Source: Streptomyces sp. V3I8 (GTDB lineage: Bacteria > Actinomycetota > Actinomycetes > Streptomycetales > Streptomycetaceae). From it: a stretch of 64,000 bases of DNA. A program made the translations under genes and the position numbers. Shown piece by piece: positions 29,601 through 36,958 of this stretch. Location of the stretch: assembly GCF_030817535.1 (NCBI RefSeq), contig NZ_JAUSZL010000002.1, forward strand, positions 3,906,001-3,970,000, written 5' to 3'. Position 1 is the stretch's first letter. Each line of letters opens with the position of its first letter. The notes below the pieces were generated by a model, which made no database searches, had not been told where the DNA came from, and saw nothing but the letters and a program-made list of their open reading frames with translations.

Positions 29601-29862
29601 TGGCGGCGACGAGGACGCCGTCACGGAGGGTGAGCCTGAGCCGTCCCGGGACGCCGGCGCGGGAGGCGGCGTCGGCGGCGTTCTGGGCGAGTTCGACGAC
29701 CAGGCGGTCGCGGTAGCCGCCGAGGACGAGGTCCTCCTCGGAGTTGGCGTCCTCGCGGAACCGCGCCGGGCTCGTCGCCCACGCGTCCAGCACCCCGCGC
29801 CGCAGCCGTGCCGTCCCGAACGGATCCGCGCCCTCGGCAGCCGGCCGCACGAAGTTGCTCAC
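26683..29862 (-). CDS. Sacsin/HSP90-like GHKL ATPase protein
   Basis: 1059 residues from GTG 29862, with AGAGGGAG eight bases upstream. The N-terminal ~190 residues are a GHKL ATPase of the sacsin/HSP90 type: ELAQNAADAASRAG (N box with the magnesium Asn), VAANTGAPLD, and GRFGVGFAAVLAVTDEP (Gly-rich lid). The remaining ~860 residues are acidic, Leu/Asp-rich, without recognised domains. Similar large proteins are conserved in streptomycetes beside DUF3027 genes. A chaperone-like or remodelling role is inferred only from the ATPase. Confidence 0.8.
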   Translation of the reverse strand: MSNFVRPAAEGADPFGTARLRRGVLDAWATSPARFREDANSEEDLVLGGYRDRLVVELAQNAADAASRAGVPGRLRLTLRDGVLVAANTGAPLDATGVESLSTLRASAKRDDHDSAVGRFGVGFAAVLAVTDEPALLGRHGGVRWSLAEARDLATDIARHSPGLGDELRRRDGHVPLLRLPFPAEGTAPDTYDSVVILPLRDPAAEALAERLLDGVDDALLLALPGLEEVVVETGDGDGGVRTVRRRSDDGDVVVEDSRDGTTRWRTVSAHGPLEPALLADRPVEERLRPHWSVTWAVPVDADGTPGRPRTGPVVHAPTPSDEPLGVPALLIASLPLDTARRHATPGPLTDFLVQRAADAYTALLAAWRPVTSGIIGLVPGPLGQGELDGALRRAILERLPRTAFLPPAVEPGDGVGGAGLDATGLDAADTGSGLPEALRPRDAEVVEGAGADTVRVLAEVFPSLLPAGLERRAELRTLGVARVPLAEAVDRLAGLEKDPEWWRRLYDSLAGVDPDRLSGLPVPLADGRTTIGPRQVLLPTADGAKAAPDVLARLGLKVAHPDAAHPLLEKLGALPATARAVLTTPQVRAAVAGSLDDDRGAWDDDTAPDAEELADTVLALVRDAGLEPGDEPWLGALALPDDEGELVPAGELVLPGSPFAQVMREDELASVDAELAARWGEQPLAACGVLADFQLVRATDVVLDPDELEPRDGDFAEPDDAGLLDAVDVWCEDALDGLPQSPVPPVATEIVAVRDLDLVDDDRWPEALALLSRPPLRDALTQPVRVLLPDGTHEIVRSYTAWWLRGHPVLDGRRPAGLRAEGGDPLLHGLYDAADAAGFDDEQVLRALGVRTSVAALLAEPGGGAELLDRLADPDREVSPSQLHALYGALADLDPDQVTLPDEVRAVVDGQVRVVDAADAVVVDSPDLLPFTAGTPLLPVRPARAADLAELFQVRRLSESVTGEVTSEGAEHDVPEPVRVLLGPSTPATYVEHEELVVDGTELDWRRTRDGVVHAATLEGVAAGLAWAAGQWPRRFEVAALLEDPSRTGELARDRWFD

Positions 29863-29980
29863 GCTTGACACTCCCTCTCGTCGTACGCCCGCGCGCATCG
29901 GCCGGCCGCCGCAAGAAGGTACCGCGGGTCCCTGGGCAGGGGTGCCAGGGCGGCTGGGCGTGTGCGGCCCGGCGGGGCTT

Positions 29981-30123
29981 GGTCGCGCAGTTTCCCGCGC
30001 CCCTGGAAAGCGGACGCCGGGTGCCGGCACGTCGTGGTCGCCCGCGCGGTCGCCCGCGCCCCTGAGAAGCACCGGAGCTGCGGCAGCCGTCCTTCAGGGG
30101 CGCGGGGAACCGCGCGACCAGCC
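29981..30123. repeat. GGGGCGCGGGGAAC repeats, copies 3-5
   Basis: Three copies in the 315-bp gap 29863-30177: 29981-30006 (inverse), 30048-30066 (inverse, degenerate) and 30095-30123 (direct). Copies 3 and 5 can pair as a long hairpin. No gene was seen in the gap; it follows the stop of the DUF3027 gene and precedes the sacsin-like gene on the minus strand. Confidence 0.8.
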
Positions 30124-30177
30124 ACACACGACCCGCACGTCACAACCGGGGCAGGCCGTGCCGGTGGAGCCGGCGGC

Positions 30178-31101
30178 CTAGCTGTGGCCGAGTTCCTCGG
30201 CGGAGCCGTCCGGGCCCACCGGAACCGAGCCCGAGTCCGGCGAAGGCCGGAGCGGGAACGGATCGACCCGCGTCTCGTCGATCACCGGCGGCGCGGGACG
30301 GGCGGGCGCGGGCATGACCGCCGCCTCCGAATGTCCACCACATCCGTACGAGAGGGACACGACCCGTCCGTCCGCGGGCGAGAACTCGTTGGCGCACACC
30401 CCGAACGCCTGCCCGAGCGACCCGCCCACGGGATTCAGGAACCCGCAGCTGACACACGTGGCGGGCGCGGCCTGCGCCATCGCCGTCTTCGCCCCGTACG
30501 ACTCCTCCCACCGGTCGGCCGCGACATGCAGCCCGTACCGCGAGAGCACCCGGGCCCGCCGCATCCCCAGCTCCTCGGCCACCGACGCGATCGACCCGCG
30601 GGAGGGCACGAACGGCAGCGCGGCCGGCGCCTGCGGCGTGATCTCGGCATCCTCCGCCTCGGCCAGCTCGGCCATCTCCTCGGAGATCGCCGCGTTCGGG
30701 GCGGGCTCGTCCTCCCCGGAGTAGCCGGGCTCCAGACGCAGGTCCTCCGCGTCCGTGGGCAGCAGGTCCCCGGGACCCATGTCCCCGGGCCGCAGCCGCT
30801 CGCTCCACGGCATCCAGTCGGGTGCCAGCAGGGCGTCGGAGCCCGGCAGCAGCACGGTCTCGTTGAGGGTGACGACCTTCGCGCGCGACGCCCGGGCCAC
30901 GGTCACGGCCCAGCGCCACCCGCGGTAGCCCATCTCCTTGCACTCGAAGAAGTGCGTGACGACACGGTCCCCTTCGCTGACCATGCCCGCGTGCTCGCCG
31001 ACGACGCCGGGAGCGGCGGCCTCCTCGGCGGCTGCCCGGGCGAGGTCCACGGCCTCGGCACACAGACGGTCGGGGGTTCGGCTTCGCGTTGTCGCGCTCA
31101 C
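30178..31101 (-). CDS. DUF3027 protein
   Basis: 307 residues from GTG 31101 with GGAGAG about 11 bases upstream. DUF3027 features: LCAEAVDLARAAAEEAA, HFFECKEMGYRGWRWAVTVARA, PWSERLRPGDMGPGDLLP. The conserved Cys pairs are TCVSCGFLNPVGGSLGQAFGVC and YGCGGHSEA, which suggest metal binding. It is an actinobacterial core gene next to the menaquinone genes in many streptomycetes. Cytosolic; molecular function unknown. Confidence 0.85.
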   Translation of the reverse strand: MSATTRSRTPDRLCAEAVDLARAAAEEAAAPGVVGEHAGMVSEGDRVVTHFFECKEMGYRGWRWAVTVARASRAKVVTLNETVLLPGSDALLAPDWMPWSERLRPGDMGPGDLLPTDAEDLRLEPGYSGEDEPAPNAAISEEMAELAEAEDAEITPQAPAALPFVPSRGSIASVAEELGMRRARVLSRYGLHVAADRWEESYGAKTAMAQAAPATCVSCGFLNPVGGSLGQAFGVCANEFSPADGRVVSLSYGCGGHSEAAVMPAPARPAPPVIDETRVDPFPLRPSPDSGSVPVGPDGSAEELGHS

Positions 31102-31220
31102 AGGTATCGCTTCTCTCCTACGCCGTCTCACGAGTGCGCCATCCCTCGACGGGGGTGCGGACGGAGCGGACCGGAGGGCCGCGTCGACGTCCGCGCCCGA
31201 TCGCACTCGGGCGCACCTAC

Positions 31221-31242
31221 GTCATCCATTCTGCGGGATGAC
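31221..31242. promoter_or_regulatory. Inverted repeat in divergent promoter region
   Basis: GTCATCC (31221-31227) and GGATGAC (31236-31242) with an 8-bp spacer. They lie in the 455-bp gap 31102-31556 between DUF3027 and the MFS gene. Nothing else but the MFS -10 element was seen in that gap. Confidence 0.4.
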
Positions 31243-31544
31243 CGAGAGGCGCGCGGCCGAGAACAACTGCCGCGGGCGCGTTACGCACGCTACCGCCTCG
31301 TCGGCGCTGGGCCTACACCGGCGTTGCCGTTAGCCCCGCGCGCGTTTCGCCGACCGGCCGCGGAAGGGCTTCCGCCGGCCGCGGAATCGGGCCCCGCCGG
31401 ATACGGACGGGGCGCCCGTGAACACGGCAGGCACCGGCTCCAGGGCCCACTCCGCCCCCTTCACAGAGCACGCCCCGCCGCATCCGCAGAGTCCACTCCG
31501 CCGCTATACGGGCGGCGGGCGCACTACATCCGCCGTTTCCGGGG

Positions 31545-31550
31545 CACTAT
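31545..31550 (+). promoter_or_regulatory. -10 element of the MFS gene
   Basis: CACTAT ends 6 bases before the GTG at 31557; leaderless layout. Confidence 0.4.
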
Positions 31551-31556
31551 TGCGGA

Positions 31557-32978
31557 GTGGCAGCCGCGAGGTCACCCCAAGGAGCCACCGAGATCGGTGA
31601 CTCCGGGGCAGGAAGCAAGAGCGGAGCGGGCCCGGTGCGCGGGGCCGTCCGCTCCGTCGGCCATGCCCTGCACCTGCCGTTCACCGGCGCCGCGCGAGGC
31701 ATCAGAAAGGTGACGCACGCGCACGGCGCGGGCGAGTCGGGCCTCGGCAAGCTGATCGAACTGCACGGGGTGAACGGCGCCGGCGACATGATGATCACCG
31801 TGGCGCTCGCCTCCACGGTGTTCTTCTCGGTCCCGACGGACGAGGCCCGCGGCCGGGTGGCGCTCTACCTGGCGATCACCATGGCCCCCTTCACCCTCCT
31901 CGCCCCGGTCATCGGCCCCCTCCTGGACCGGCTCCCGCACGGCCGGCGCGCCGCGATGGCGAGCGCGTTCATGGCACGCGCCTTCATGGCCCTGCTGCTG
32001 TCGGGCGCGGTCGTCACGGGCGGCATCGAGCTGTATCCGGCCGCCCTCGGCGTCCTGGTGGCGTCGAAGGCGTACGGCGTGGTCAGAAGCGCCGTGGTGC
32101 CCCGGCTGCTGCCACCCGCGTTCTCCCTGGTGAAGGCGAACTCCCGGGTCACCCTCGGCGGCCTGCTGGCCACGGGCGTGGCGGCCCCGGTCGGGGCGGG
32201 CCTGCAGGCCCTCGGCCCCCGCTACCCGCTCTACGGCGCCTTCCTGCTCTTCGTGGCCGGTACGTTCCTGTCGTTCTCGCTGCCCCACAAGGTCGACTCC
32301 GCGAAGGGCGAGGACAGGGCCCTGCTCGCCGCGGACGAGCAGCACCTGCACCGGCCGCGCCTGAAGCAGGGCAAGCGCCCGGGCCTGCGTACCGTCGGTA
32401 CGGGGGTGACGCACGCGCTCGCCGCGAACGCCGCGCTGCGCGGCCTGTCCGGGTTCCTGATCTTCTTCCTGGCGTTCCTGCTGCGCGAGCATCCGCTCGC
32501 GGGCGCGAGCGCGGCGGTCTCGCTGACCGTCGTGGGCGTGTCGGCCGGCGTGGGCAACGCGCTGGGCACGACGGTCGGCGCGGCCCTGAGATCCCGGGCG
32601 CCGGAGCTGATCATCGTCACGGTGGTCGCGGTGGTGCTGGGCGTGGCGGTCACGGCGGCGGTGTTCTTCGGAGTGATCCTGGTGGCGGTGCTCGCCGCGT
32701 TCGCCGGGTTCGCCCAGGCACTGTCCAAGCTGTCCCTGGACGCGCTGATCCAGCGGGACGTGCCGGAACTGGTGCGCACGTCGGCGTTCGCCCGCTCGGA
32801 GACCCTGCTGCAGATGTCCTGGGTGGTCGGCGGGGCGATCGGCATCGCGCTGCCGCTCAACGGCACGCTCGGGATGGCGGTGGCCTCCACGATCATCGCC
32901 GTGGGTTGGCTCACCACGGCCCACGGCCTGCTGAGCGCGGCCCGCCGCGGCGGCCGCCAGCACGCCCGCGTGGCCTGA
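31557..32978 (+). CDS. MFS transporter
   Basis: 473-residue membrane protein with a hydrophilic N-terminus (~75 residues) and about 12 helices (MMITVALASTVFFSVP, TMAPFTLLAPVIGPLLDRLPHGRR, LIIVTVVAVVLGVAVTAAVFFG). The DRLPHGRR loop is the MFS loop 2-3 motif. GTG start follows a -10 hexamer. It is next to DUF3027 and upstream of the DUF2771 gene, a stable actinobacterial neighbourhood. Substrate unknown. Confidence 0.85.
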   Translation: MAAARSPQGATEIGDSGAGSKSGAGPVRGAVRSVGHALHLPFTGAARGIRKVTHAHGAGESGLGKLIELHGVNGAGDMMITVALASTVFFSVPTDEARGRVALYLAITMAPFTLLAPVIGPLLDRLPHGRRAAMASAFMARAFMALLLSGAVVTGGIELYPAALGVLVASKAYGVVRSAVVPRLLPPAFSLVKANSRVTLGGLLATGVAAPVGAGLQALGPRYPLYGAFLLFVAGTFLSFSLPHKVDSAKGEDRALLAADEQHLHRPRLKQGKRPGLRTVGTGVTHALAANAALRGLSGFLIFFLAFLLREHPLAGASAAVSLTVVGVSAGVGNALGTTVGAALRSRAPELIIVTVVAVVLGVAVTAAVFFGVILVAVLAAFAGFAQALSKLSLDALIQRDVPELVRTSAFARSETLLQMSWVVGGAIGIALPLNGTLGMAVASTIIAVGWLTTAHGLLSAARRGGRQHARVA

Positions 32979-33037
32979 ACGGCCGTGCGGCACGCCGGGT
33001 AGGCCACCCGCATGGCCGGGCCGCGGGGCCCGCCCGA

Positions 33038-33043
33038 TAGCCT
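33038..33043 (+). promoter_or_regulatory. -10 element of the DUF2771 gene
   Basis: TAGCCT ends 6 bases before the ATG at 33050; leaderless layout. Confidence 0.4.
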
Positions 33044-33049
33044 TCGGGC

Positions 33050-33538
33050 ATGAGCTCCCAGCGTCCCCTTGCGCGCCGTCGCCGCGCCGTCGCCGCCGCA
33101 GGCGCCGTTTCCGCCGGACTTCTCGTCCTGTCCGCCTGTGACAAGCCGACGCCGATGGCCACCGTCACGGTCGGCAAGGACTCGGTCAGTGCCGAGGCCG
33201 AGTGCTACGAGGACGGCAAGAACATCGGCAAGGAGGCGGCGGCCAAGTGCGCCCGCGAGAAGTCCTCCGACACGATCGACGTCCCGCAGGGTGAGACCCT
33301 GCGGATCGGTGTCGACCCGGAGATCGCCGACGAGGGCTGGTCCCTGTGGCTCAACGGAGAGCAGGTCACCGACCCGTTCAAGAAGACGTACTACGCCTTC
33401 GAGGGCGTCGACCTCTTCACCGCGCAGCAGGGCCAGGAAGCCCCGAAGACGATCAACATCAGCGTCGTCCAGCAGAACAAGGCCGGCACGGAGATCTTCG
33501 GCGTCTGGAACTTCAAGCTCGAGAACGCGGACGCCTGA
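33050..33538 (+). CDS. DUF2771 lipoprotein
   Basis: 162-residue lipoprotein: basic N-terminus (RRRRAVAAAG) and lipobox LSAC with the lipidated Cys near residue 30. The DUF2771 domain follows (VTVGKDSVSAEAECYEDGKN, SLWLNGEQVTDPFKKTYYAF). It is attached to the outer face of the membrane. It lies directly before mqnB; whether the association is functional is unknown. Role unknown. Confidence 0.85.
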   Translation: MSSQRPLARRRRAVAAAGAVSAGLLVLSACDKPTPMATVTVGKDSVSAEAECYEDGKNIGKEAAAKCAREKSSDTIDVPQGETLRIGVDPEIADEGWSLWLNGEQVTDPFKKTYYAFEGVDLFTAQQGQEAPKTINISVVQQNKAGTEIFGVWNFKLENADA

Positions 33539-33552
33539 GCCGTGTGCTCCGT

Positions 33553-34359
33553 ATGCGTGTCCTCGTAGTCACCGCGGTCCCGGCCGAACGGGACGCGGTG
33601 GCCGCGGCGTTCACGGCCGCGGCCTTCACGGCGGCGGAGCACACGATTCCGGGAGCGGTCCTGCACAGGCTGACGGCGCTCCCGGCGGACCGCCCGCCGG
33701 CCCCCGGCCCCGGTCCCGACCGCGGCACGCCGGTCCGCCGGCCGCTCGGCCTCGACCTCCTCGCCGGCGGCGTGGGCCCGGCGGCCGCCGCCGCGTCGAC
33801 CGCCACCGCGCTCACCGCCGCCACGCTCACCGCGGCCGGATCGGCCGGTGCCCCGTACGACGTCGTCGTCTGCGCCGGCATCGGCGGCGGGTTCACGCCC
33901 GACGCACCCCTCGGAACGCTCGTCCTGGCCGACGGGATCATCGTCGCGGACCTCGGCGCCGAGACCCCCGAAGGCTTCGCCCCGGTCACCGAGCTGGGCT
34001 TCGGGACCGTCACGCACCGGCCGCCGGAATCACTCGTACGGGAGATCGCGGCCGTCACCGGCGCACGCACCGGGACCGTCCTGACCGTCAGCACCGTGAC
34101 CGGCACCGCCGGGCGCGCCGCGGAGCTGCGCCGGCGCCACCCCCGGGCGCTCGCCGAGGCCATGGAGGGGTTCGGGGTCGCGGAGGCCGCCGCCGCGCAC
34201 GGGGTGCCCGTCCTGGAGATCCGTGCCGTGTCGAACCCCGTGGGCCCGCGGGACCGCGCCGCGTGGCGGATCGGCGACGCGCTGGCGGCGCTCACCGGCG
34301 CGTTCGGGAAGCTCGCGCCCGTACTGGAGAGTTGGAACCCACATGACCGCATCCGCTGA
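33553..34359 (+). CDS. mqnB: Futalosine hydrolase
   Basis: 268-residue nucleoside-phosphorylase-fold hydrolase of the futalosine menaquinone pathway: futalosine to dehypoxanthine futalosine + hypoxanthine. Visible marks are MRVLVVTAVPAERDAV, the DLLAGGVGPAAAAA and VVCAGIGGGF glycine segments, VADLGAETPEGF, and the EAMEGFGVAEAAAAHGVPVLEIRAVSN segment with the catalytic acid. The N-terminus carries an Ala/Thr-rich stretch. Start ATG 33553; a GTG at 33544 is possible. It overlaps mqnD by 17 bases. Confidence 0.93.
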   Translation: MRVLVVTAVPAERDAVAAAFTAAAFTAAEHTIPGAVLHRLTALPADRPPAPGPGPDRGTPVRRPLGLDLLAGGVGPAAAAASTATALTAATLTAAGSAGAPYDVVVCAGIGGGFTPDAPLGTLVLADGIIVADLGAETPEGFAPVTELGFGTVTHRPPESLVREIAAVTGARTGTVLTVSTVTGTAGRAAELRRRHPRALAEAMEGFGVAEAAAAHGVPVLEIRAVSNPVGPRDRAAWRIGDALAALTGAFGKLAPVLESWNPHDRIR

Positions 34360-35227
34360 ACCCTCGAAGACCGCACCCCGGAAGGCCGCGCCCCTGAGGA
34401 CCGCGTACTCCCCCTGCCCGAACGACACCTTCGTCTTCGACGCCTGGGCGCACGGCCGCGTCCCCGGAGCGCCCGAGCTGGACGTGACCTTCGCGGACAT
34501 CGACATCACCAACGGCATGGCCGAGCGCGGTGAGTTCGACGTCCTGAAGGTGTCGTACGCCGTCCTGCCGTACGTCCTGGACGAGTGGGCCCTGCTGCCC
34601 TGCGGGGGCGCGCTCGGACGGGGCTGCGGGCCACTGGTCCTCACCCGGGAGCCGGGCGTGGACCTCACCGGCCGCACGGTCGCCGTGCCGAGCGAGAGGT
34701 CGACCGCGTACCTGCTGTTCCGCCTCTGGGCCGCGGACACGCTCGCGGGCGGGGTCGGCGAGATCGTGGTGATGCCGTTCCACGAGATCATGCCCGCCGT
34801 ACGGGACGGGAAGGTGGACGCCGGACTCGTCATCCACGAGGCCCGTTTCACGTACCGGAACTACGGCCTGCACAAGCTGGCGGACATGGGCGAGCACTGG
34901 GAGCTGACGACGGGGCTGCCGATCCCGCTGGGCGCGATCATCGCCCGCCGTTCGCTGGGCGAGGCCACGCTGCGGCTGCTCGCCGAGTCCGCGCGGGCGT
35001 CCGTGCGGGCGGCCTGGGACGACCCCGAGGCCTCGCGGCCCTACGTGCTGGAGCACGCGCAGGAGATGGACGCGTCGGTGGCCGACCAGCACATCGGGCT
35101 GTACGTGAACGAGTTCACGGCCGACCTCGGGGAGGACGGGTACGCGGCGATCCGCGGCCTCCTCACACGGGCGGCGGCCGAGGGACTCGTACCGGCTCTC
35201 GCACCGGAGGCGCTCGCGTTTCCCTGA
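34343..35227 (+). CDS. mqnD: 1,4-dihydroxy-6-naphthoate synthase
   Basis: 294-residue MqnD. It converts cyclic dehypoxanthine futalosine to 1,4-dihydroxy-6-naphthoate, the committed naphthoquinone of this menaquinone route. Periplasmic-binding-protein fold with family marks AYSPCPNDTFVFDAW, FADIDITNGMAERGEFDVLKVSYAVLP, VVMPFHEIMPAV, GLVIHEARFTYRNYGL with the catalytic His, and LPIPLGAIIARR. It overlaps mqnB, so the two are translated together. Confidence 0.95.
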   Translation: MTASAEPSKTAPRKAAPLRTAYSPCPNDTFVFDAWAHGRVPGAPELDVTFADIDITNGMAERGEFDVLKVSYAVLPYVLDEWALLPCGGALGRGCGPLVLTREPGVDLTGRTVAVPSERSTAYLLFRLWAADTLAGGVGEIVVMPFHEIMPAVRDGKVDAGLVIHEARFTYRNYGLHKLADMGEHWELTTGLPIPLGAIIARRSLGEATLRLLAESARASVRAAWDDPEASRPYVLEHAQEMDASVADQHIGLYVNEFTADLGEDGYAAIRGLLTRAAAEGLVPALAPEALAFP

Positions 35228-35288
35228 CGGGCCCCTGGCCGGAATTCACGGGACGGTTCGGCCTGTTTCCGGGTGCGGCCGGGTGAGG

Positions 35289-35343
35289 ACCGGTCGCGCA
35301 GTTCCCCGCGCCCCCGGAGGGCCACGCCCTCAGGGACGCGGGG
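35289..35343. repeat. GGGGCGCGGGGAAC repeat with hairpin, copy 6
   Basis: Inverse core GGTCGCGCAGTTCCCCGCGCCCC, whose CCCCGCG (35304-35310) pairs with CGCGGGG (35337-35343). It lies between the convergent mqnD and cold-shock genes and probably works as a terminator. Confidence 0.7.
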
Positions 35344-35352
35344 AGCGTCCGG

Positions 35353-35736
35353 CTAGACGTCCAACTGGTCCGCCACCGCGCGCAGAAGACCGGCGATCTT
35401 CTTTCCGGAGGCCTTCTCGGGATAGCGGCCCCGCTCGAGCATCGGCGTGATGTTTTCGAGGAGGGTCGTCAAATCCTGAACGATGGACGCCAGTTCGTCC
35501 GGCTTGCGGCGCTGGGCGGCCGCGACGGAGGGGGTGGGGTCCAGGATCGTCACCGAAAGCGCCTGGTCACCGCGCTGCCCGGCGACCACGCCGAACTCCA
35601 CGCGCTGCCCCGGCTTGAGCACGTCTACTCCGGCGGGCAGGACCGAGGAATGGACGAAGACGTCACCGCCGTCGTCGCGGGAGAGAAAGCCGAAGCCCTT
35701 CTCGCTGTTGAACCATTTGACTTTGCCGGTTGGCAC
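35353..35736 (-). CDS. Cold-shock domain protein, extended form
   Basis: 127-residue protein. The cold-shock domain is at residues 1-65 (GKVKWFNSEKGFGFL with RNP1 KGFGFL; DVFVHSS with RNP2). A C-terminal extension (KPDELASIVQDLTTLLENIT... KIAGLLRAVADQLDV) is helical. It binds RNA or single-stranded DNA as a chaperone. The GTG at 35736 follows GAGGG; the longer frame is not supported. Family is certain; the extension is typical of the CspB-like form in streptomycetes. Confidence 0.92.
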   Translation of the reverse strand: MPTGKVKWFNSEKGFGFLSRDDGGDVFVHSSVLPAGVDVLKPGQRVEFGVVAGQRGDQALSVTILDPTPSVAAAQRRKPDELASIVQDLTTLLENITPMLERGRYPEKASGKKIAGLLRAVADQLDV

Positions 35737-35758
35737 GTCGCCCTCGTCCTCGTACTCG

Positions 35759-35794
35759 TCGGAAACTGCATCGGAAACTGCGCTGGAAATTGCT
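35759..35794. repeat. 12-bp tandem repeat in the cold-shock leader
   Basis: Three copies of TCGGAAACTGCA-like sequence (35759-35770, 35771-35782, 35783-35794) just upstream of the cold-shock gene start. In the mRNA this would be three repeats in the 5' leader. Confidence 0.7.
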
Positions 35795-35908
35795 CGGTAA
35801 ACAGGTCCGTACAGCACTGCAGCGGGTCGTCGGACCCGCCGGTACCAAGGCTAGTGGTCCGGCGGCTGCTGACAAGACGTCGCCGGATTGTTCCCCCGCG
35901 CAGGGAAC

Positions 35909-35914
35909 TACCCT
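35909..35914 (+). promoter_or_regulatory. -10 element of the small membrane protein gene
   Basis: TACCCT ends 6 bases before the GTG at 35921; leaderless layout. Confidence 0.4.
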
Positions 35915-35920
35915 GGTCGG

Positions 35921-36169
35921 GTGCGTGACAAAACCCAACCGAATTCCGCCGCGGCCGGAGACGGACTGATCCGTGCCGGTGCCATCGTGTTCTTCGTCGG
36001 AGCGGTGGCCACCTTGGTCACTGTGGCCCCGCTGCTCCTCGACACGACGCCCTTCCCTCCGTACATGTTCGGCCTGAGCATGCTGATGGGCGTCGGATTC
36101 CTCATCGCGGGGGCGGGGGTGTTCCAGTCGATCGCCCAGGGCCGCCGGCGGGCGCGCGAGGGGTCGTGA
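35921..36169 (+). CDS. Two-helix membrane protein
   Basis: 82-residue membrane protein from GTG 35921. Two hydrophobic helices are visible (AGAIVFFVGAVATLVTVAPLLL and MFGLSMLMGVGFLIAGAGVF) and a basic C-terminal tail (RRRAREGS). It is conserved in appearance with streptomycete proteins beside the cold-shock gene. Its 3' end overlaps the convergent HAD gene by 68 bases. Function unknown. Confidence 0.8.
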   Translation: MRDKTQPNSAAAGDGLIRAGAIVFFVGAVATLVTVAPLLLDTTPFPPYMFGLSMLMGVGFLIAGAGVFQSIAQGRRRAREGS

Positions 36170-36800
36170 CCTCGCCCTGAAGGCGTGCTCCCCGGTGGGT
36201 GACCAGCCAGTCCGGGAACTCCAGCAGGTCCTTGAGCACCACGTCGGCGCCGGCCGCGCGCAGCTCCTCCTCGTCGCACGGGCCGGTGGCCACGGCGACG
36301 GACAGCGCTCCCGCCGTGCGCGCGCCGCGTACGTCGCCGGTGTGGTCGCCGACGTAGACGCCCGCGTCGTACTCGCGCAGGGCCTGCGCCTTGCCCTCGG
36401 CCCACAGGCCGCCTATGACGGCGTCGGCGTCGATGCCGAGATGGCTGAGATGCAGCTTGGCGTTCGGCTCGTACTTGGCGGTGACGACGACGGCCCGGCC
36501 CCCGGCCGCCCGCACCGCCGCGATGGCCTCACGGGCGCCGGCCATCGCGGGCGTCGCGGTGATGGCGTGGGTGGGGTACATCGCCCGGTACACGTCCGCG
36601 ACGGTCTCGACCTGCTCGGCCGGGAACCAGTTCACCAACTCGTCGGCCAGCGGCGGTCCGAGCCGGGTGACGGCCAGGTCGGCGTCGATGAAGACCCCGG
36701 TCCGCTCCGAGAGCGCCTGGTAGCAGGCGCGGATCCCGGGCCGGGAATCGATGAGGGTCATGTCGAGGTCGAAGCCGACGGTCAAGGAGGGAGAGCTCAT
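36102..36800 (-). CDS. HAD-family phosphatase
   Basis: 232-residue HAD hydrolase, phosphoglycolate phosphatase-like. Motif I is GFDLDMTLIDS, motif II/III VVVTAKYEPNAKLHL, motif IV YVGDHTGDVRGARTAG; the cap domain lies between I and II. The start at 36800 is favoured over 36809 because CACAAT (36808-36813, minus strand) ends 7 bases before it. The C-terminal ~30 residues are Pro/Arg-rich and come from the convergent overlap, so they may be an extension without function. Cytosolic; substrate unknown. Confidence 0.88.
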   Translation of the reverse strand: MSSPSLTVGFDLDMTLIDSRPGIRACYQALSERTGVFIDADLAVTRLGPPLADELVNWFPAEQVETVADVYRAMYPTHAITATPAMAGAREAIAAVRAAGGRAVVVTAKYEPNAKLHLSHLGIDADAVIGGLWAEGKAQALREYDAGVYVGDHTGDVRGARTAGALSVAVATGPCDEEELRAAGADVVLKDLLEFPDWLVTHRGARLQGEVTTPRAPAGGPGRSTGTPPPPR

Positions 36801-36840
36801 ATCCCCCATTGTGACCACCCCCACCGGGGACGCCCCCAGA

Positions 36841-36926
36841 AGGGGCGCTCCCGAAGGGGCGCTTCCGAAGGGGCGCGGGGAACGGCGCAATCCTTCAGGG
36901 GCGCGGGGAACGGCGCGACCGGCCCC
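36841..36926. repeat. 14-bp tandem repeat merging into GGGGCGCGGGGAAC copies 7-8
   Basis: AGGGGCGCTCCCGA-type units at 36841-36854 and 36855-36868, then the dispersed repeat core at 36869-36891 and again at 36896-36926. This suggests local duplication of the repeat between the HAD and HAAS genes. Confidence 0.8.
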
Positions 36927-36958
36927 CACACACCCCCACGCGCACGCGTACCCGCACC

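Noticed and set aside
28165..29868. Long plus-strand frame inside the sacsin-like gene
   Set aside because: Composition (Gly/Val/Arg-rich without motifs) fits a shadow frame.
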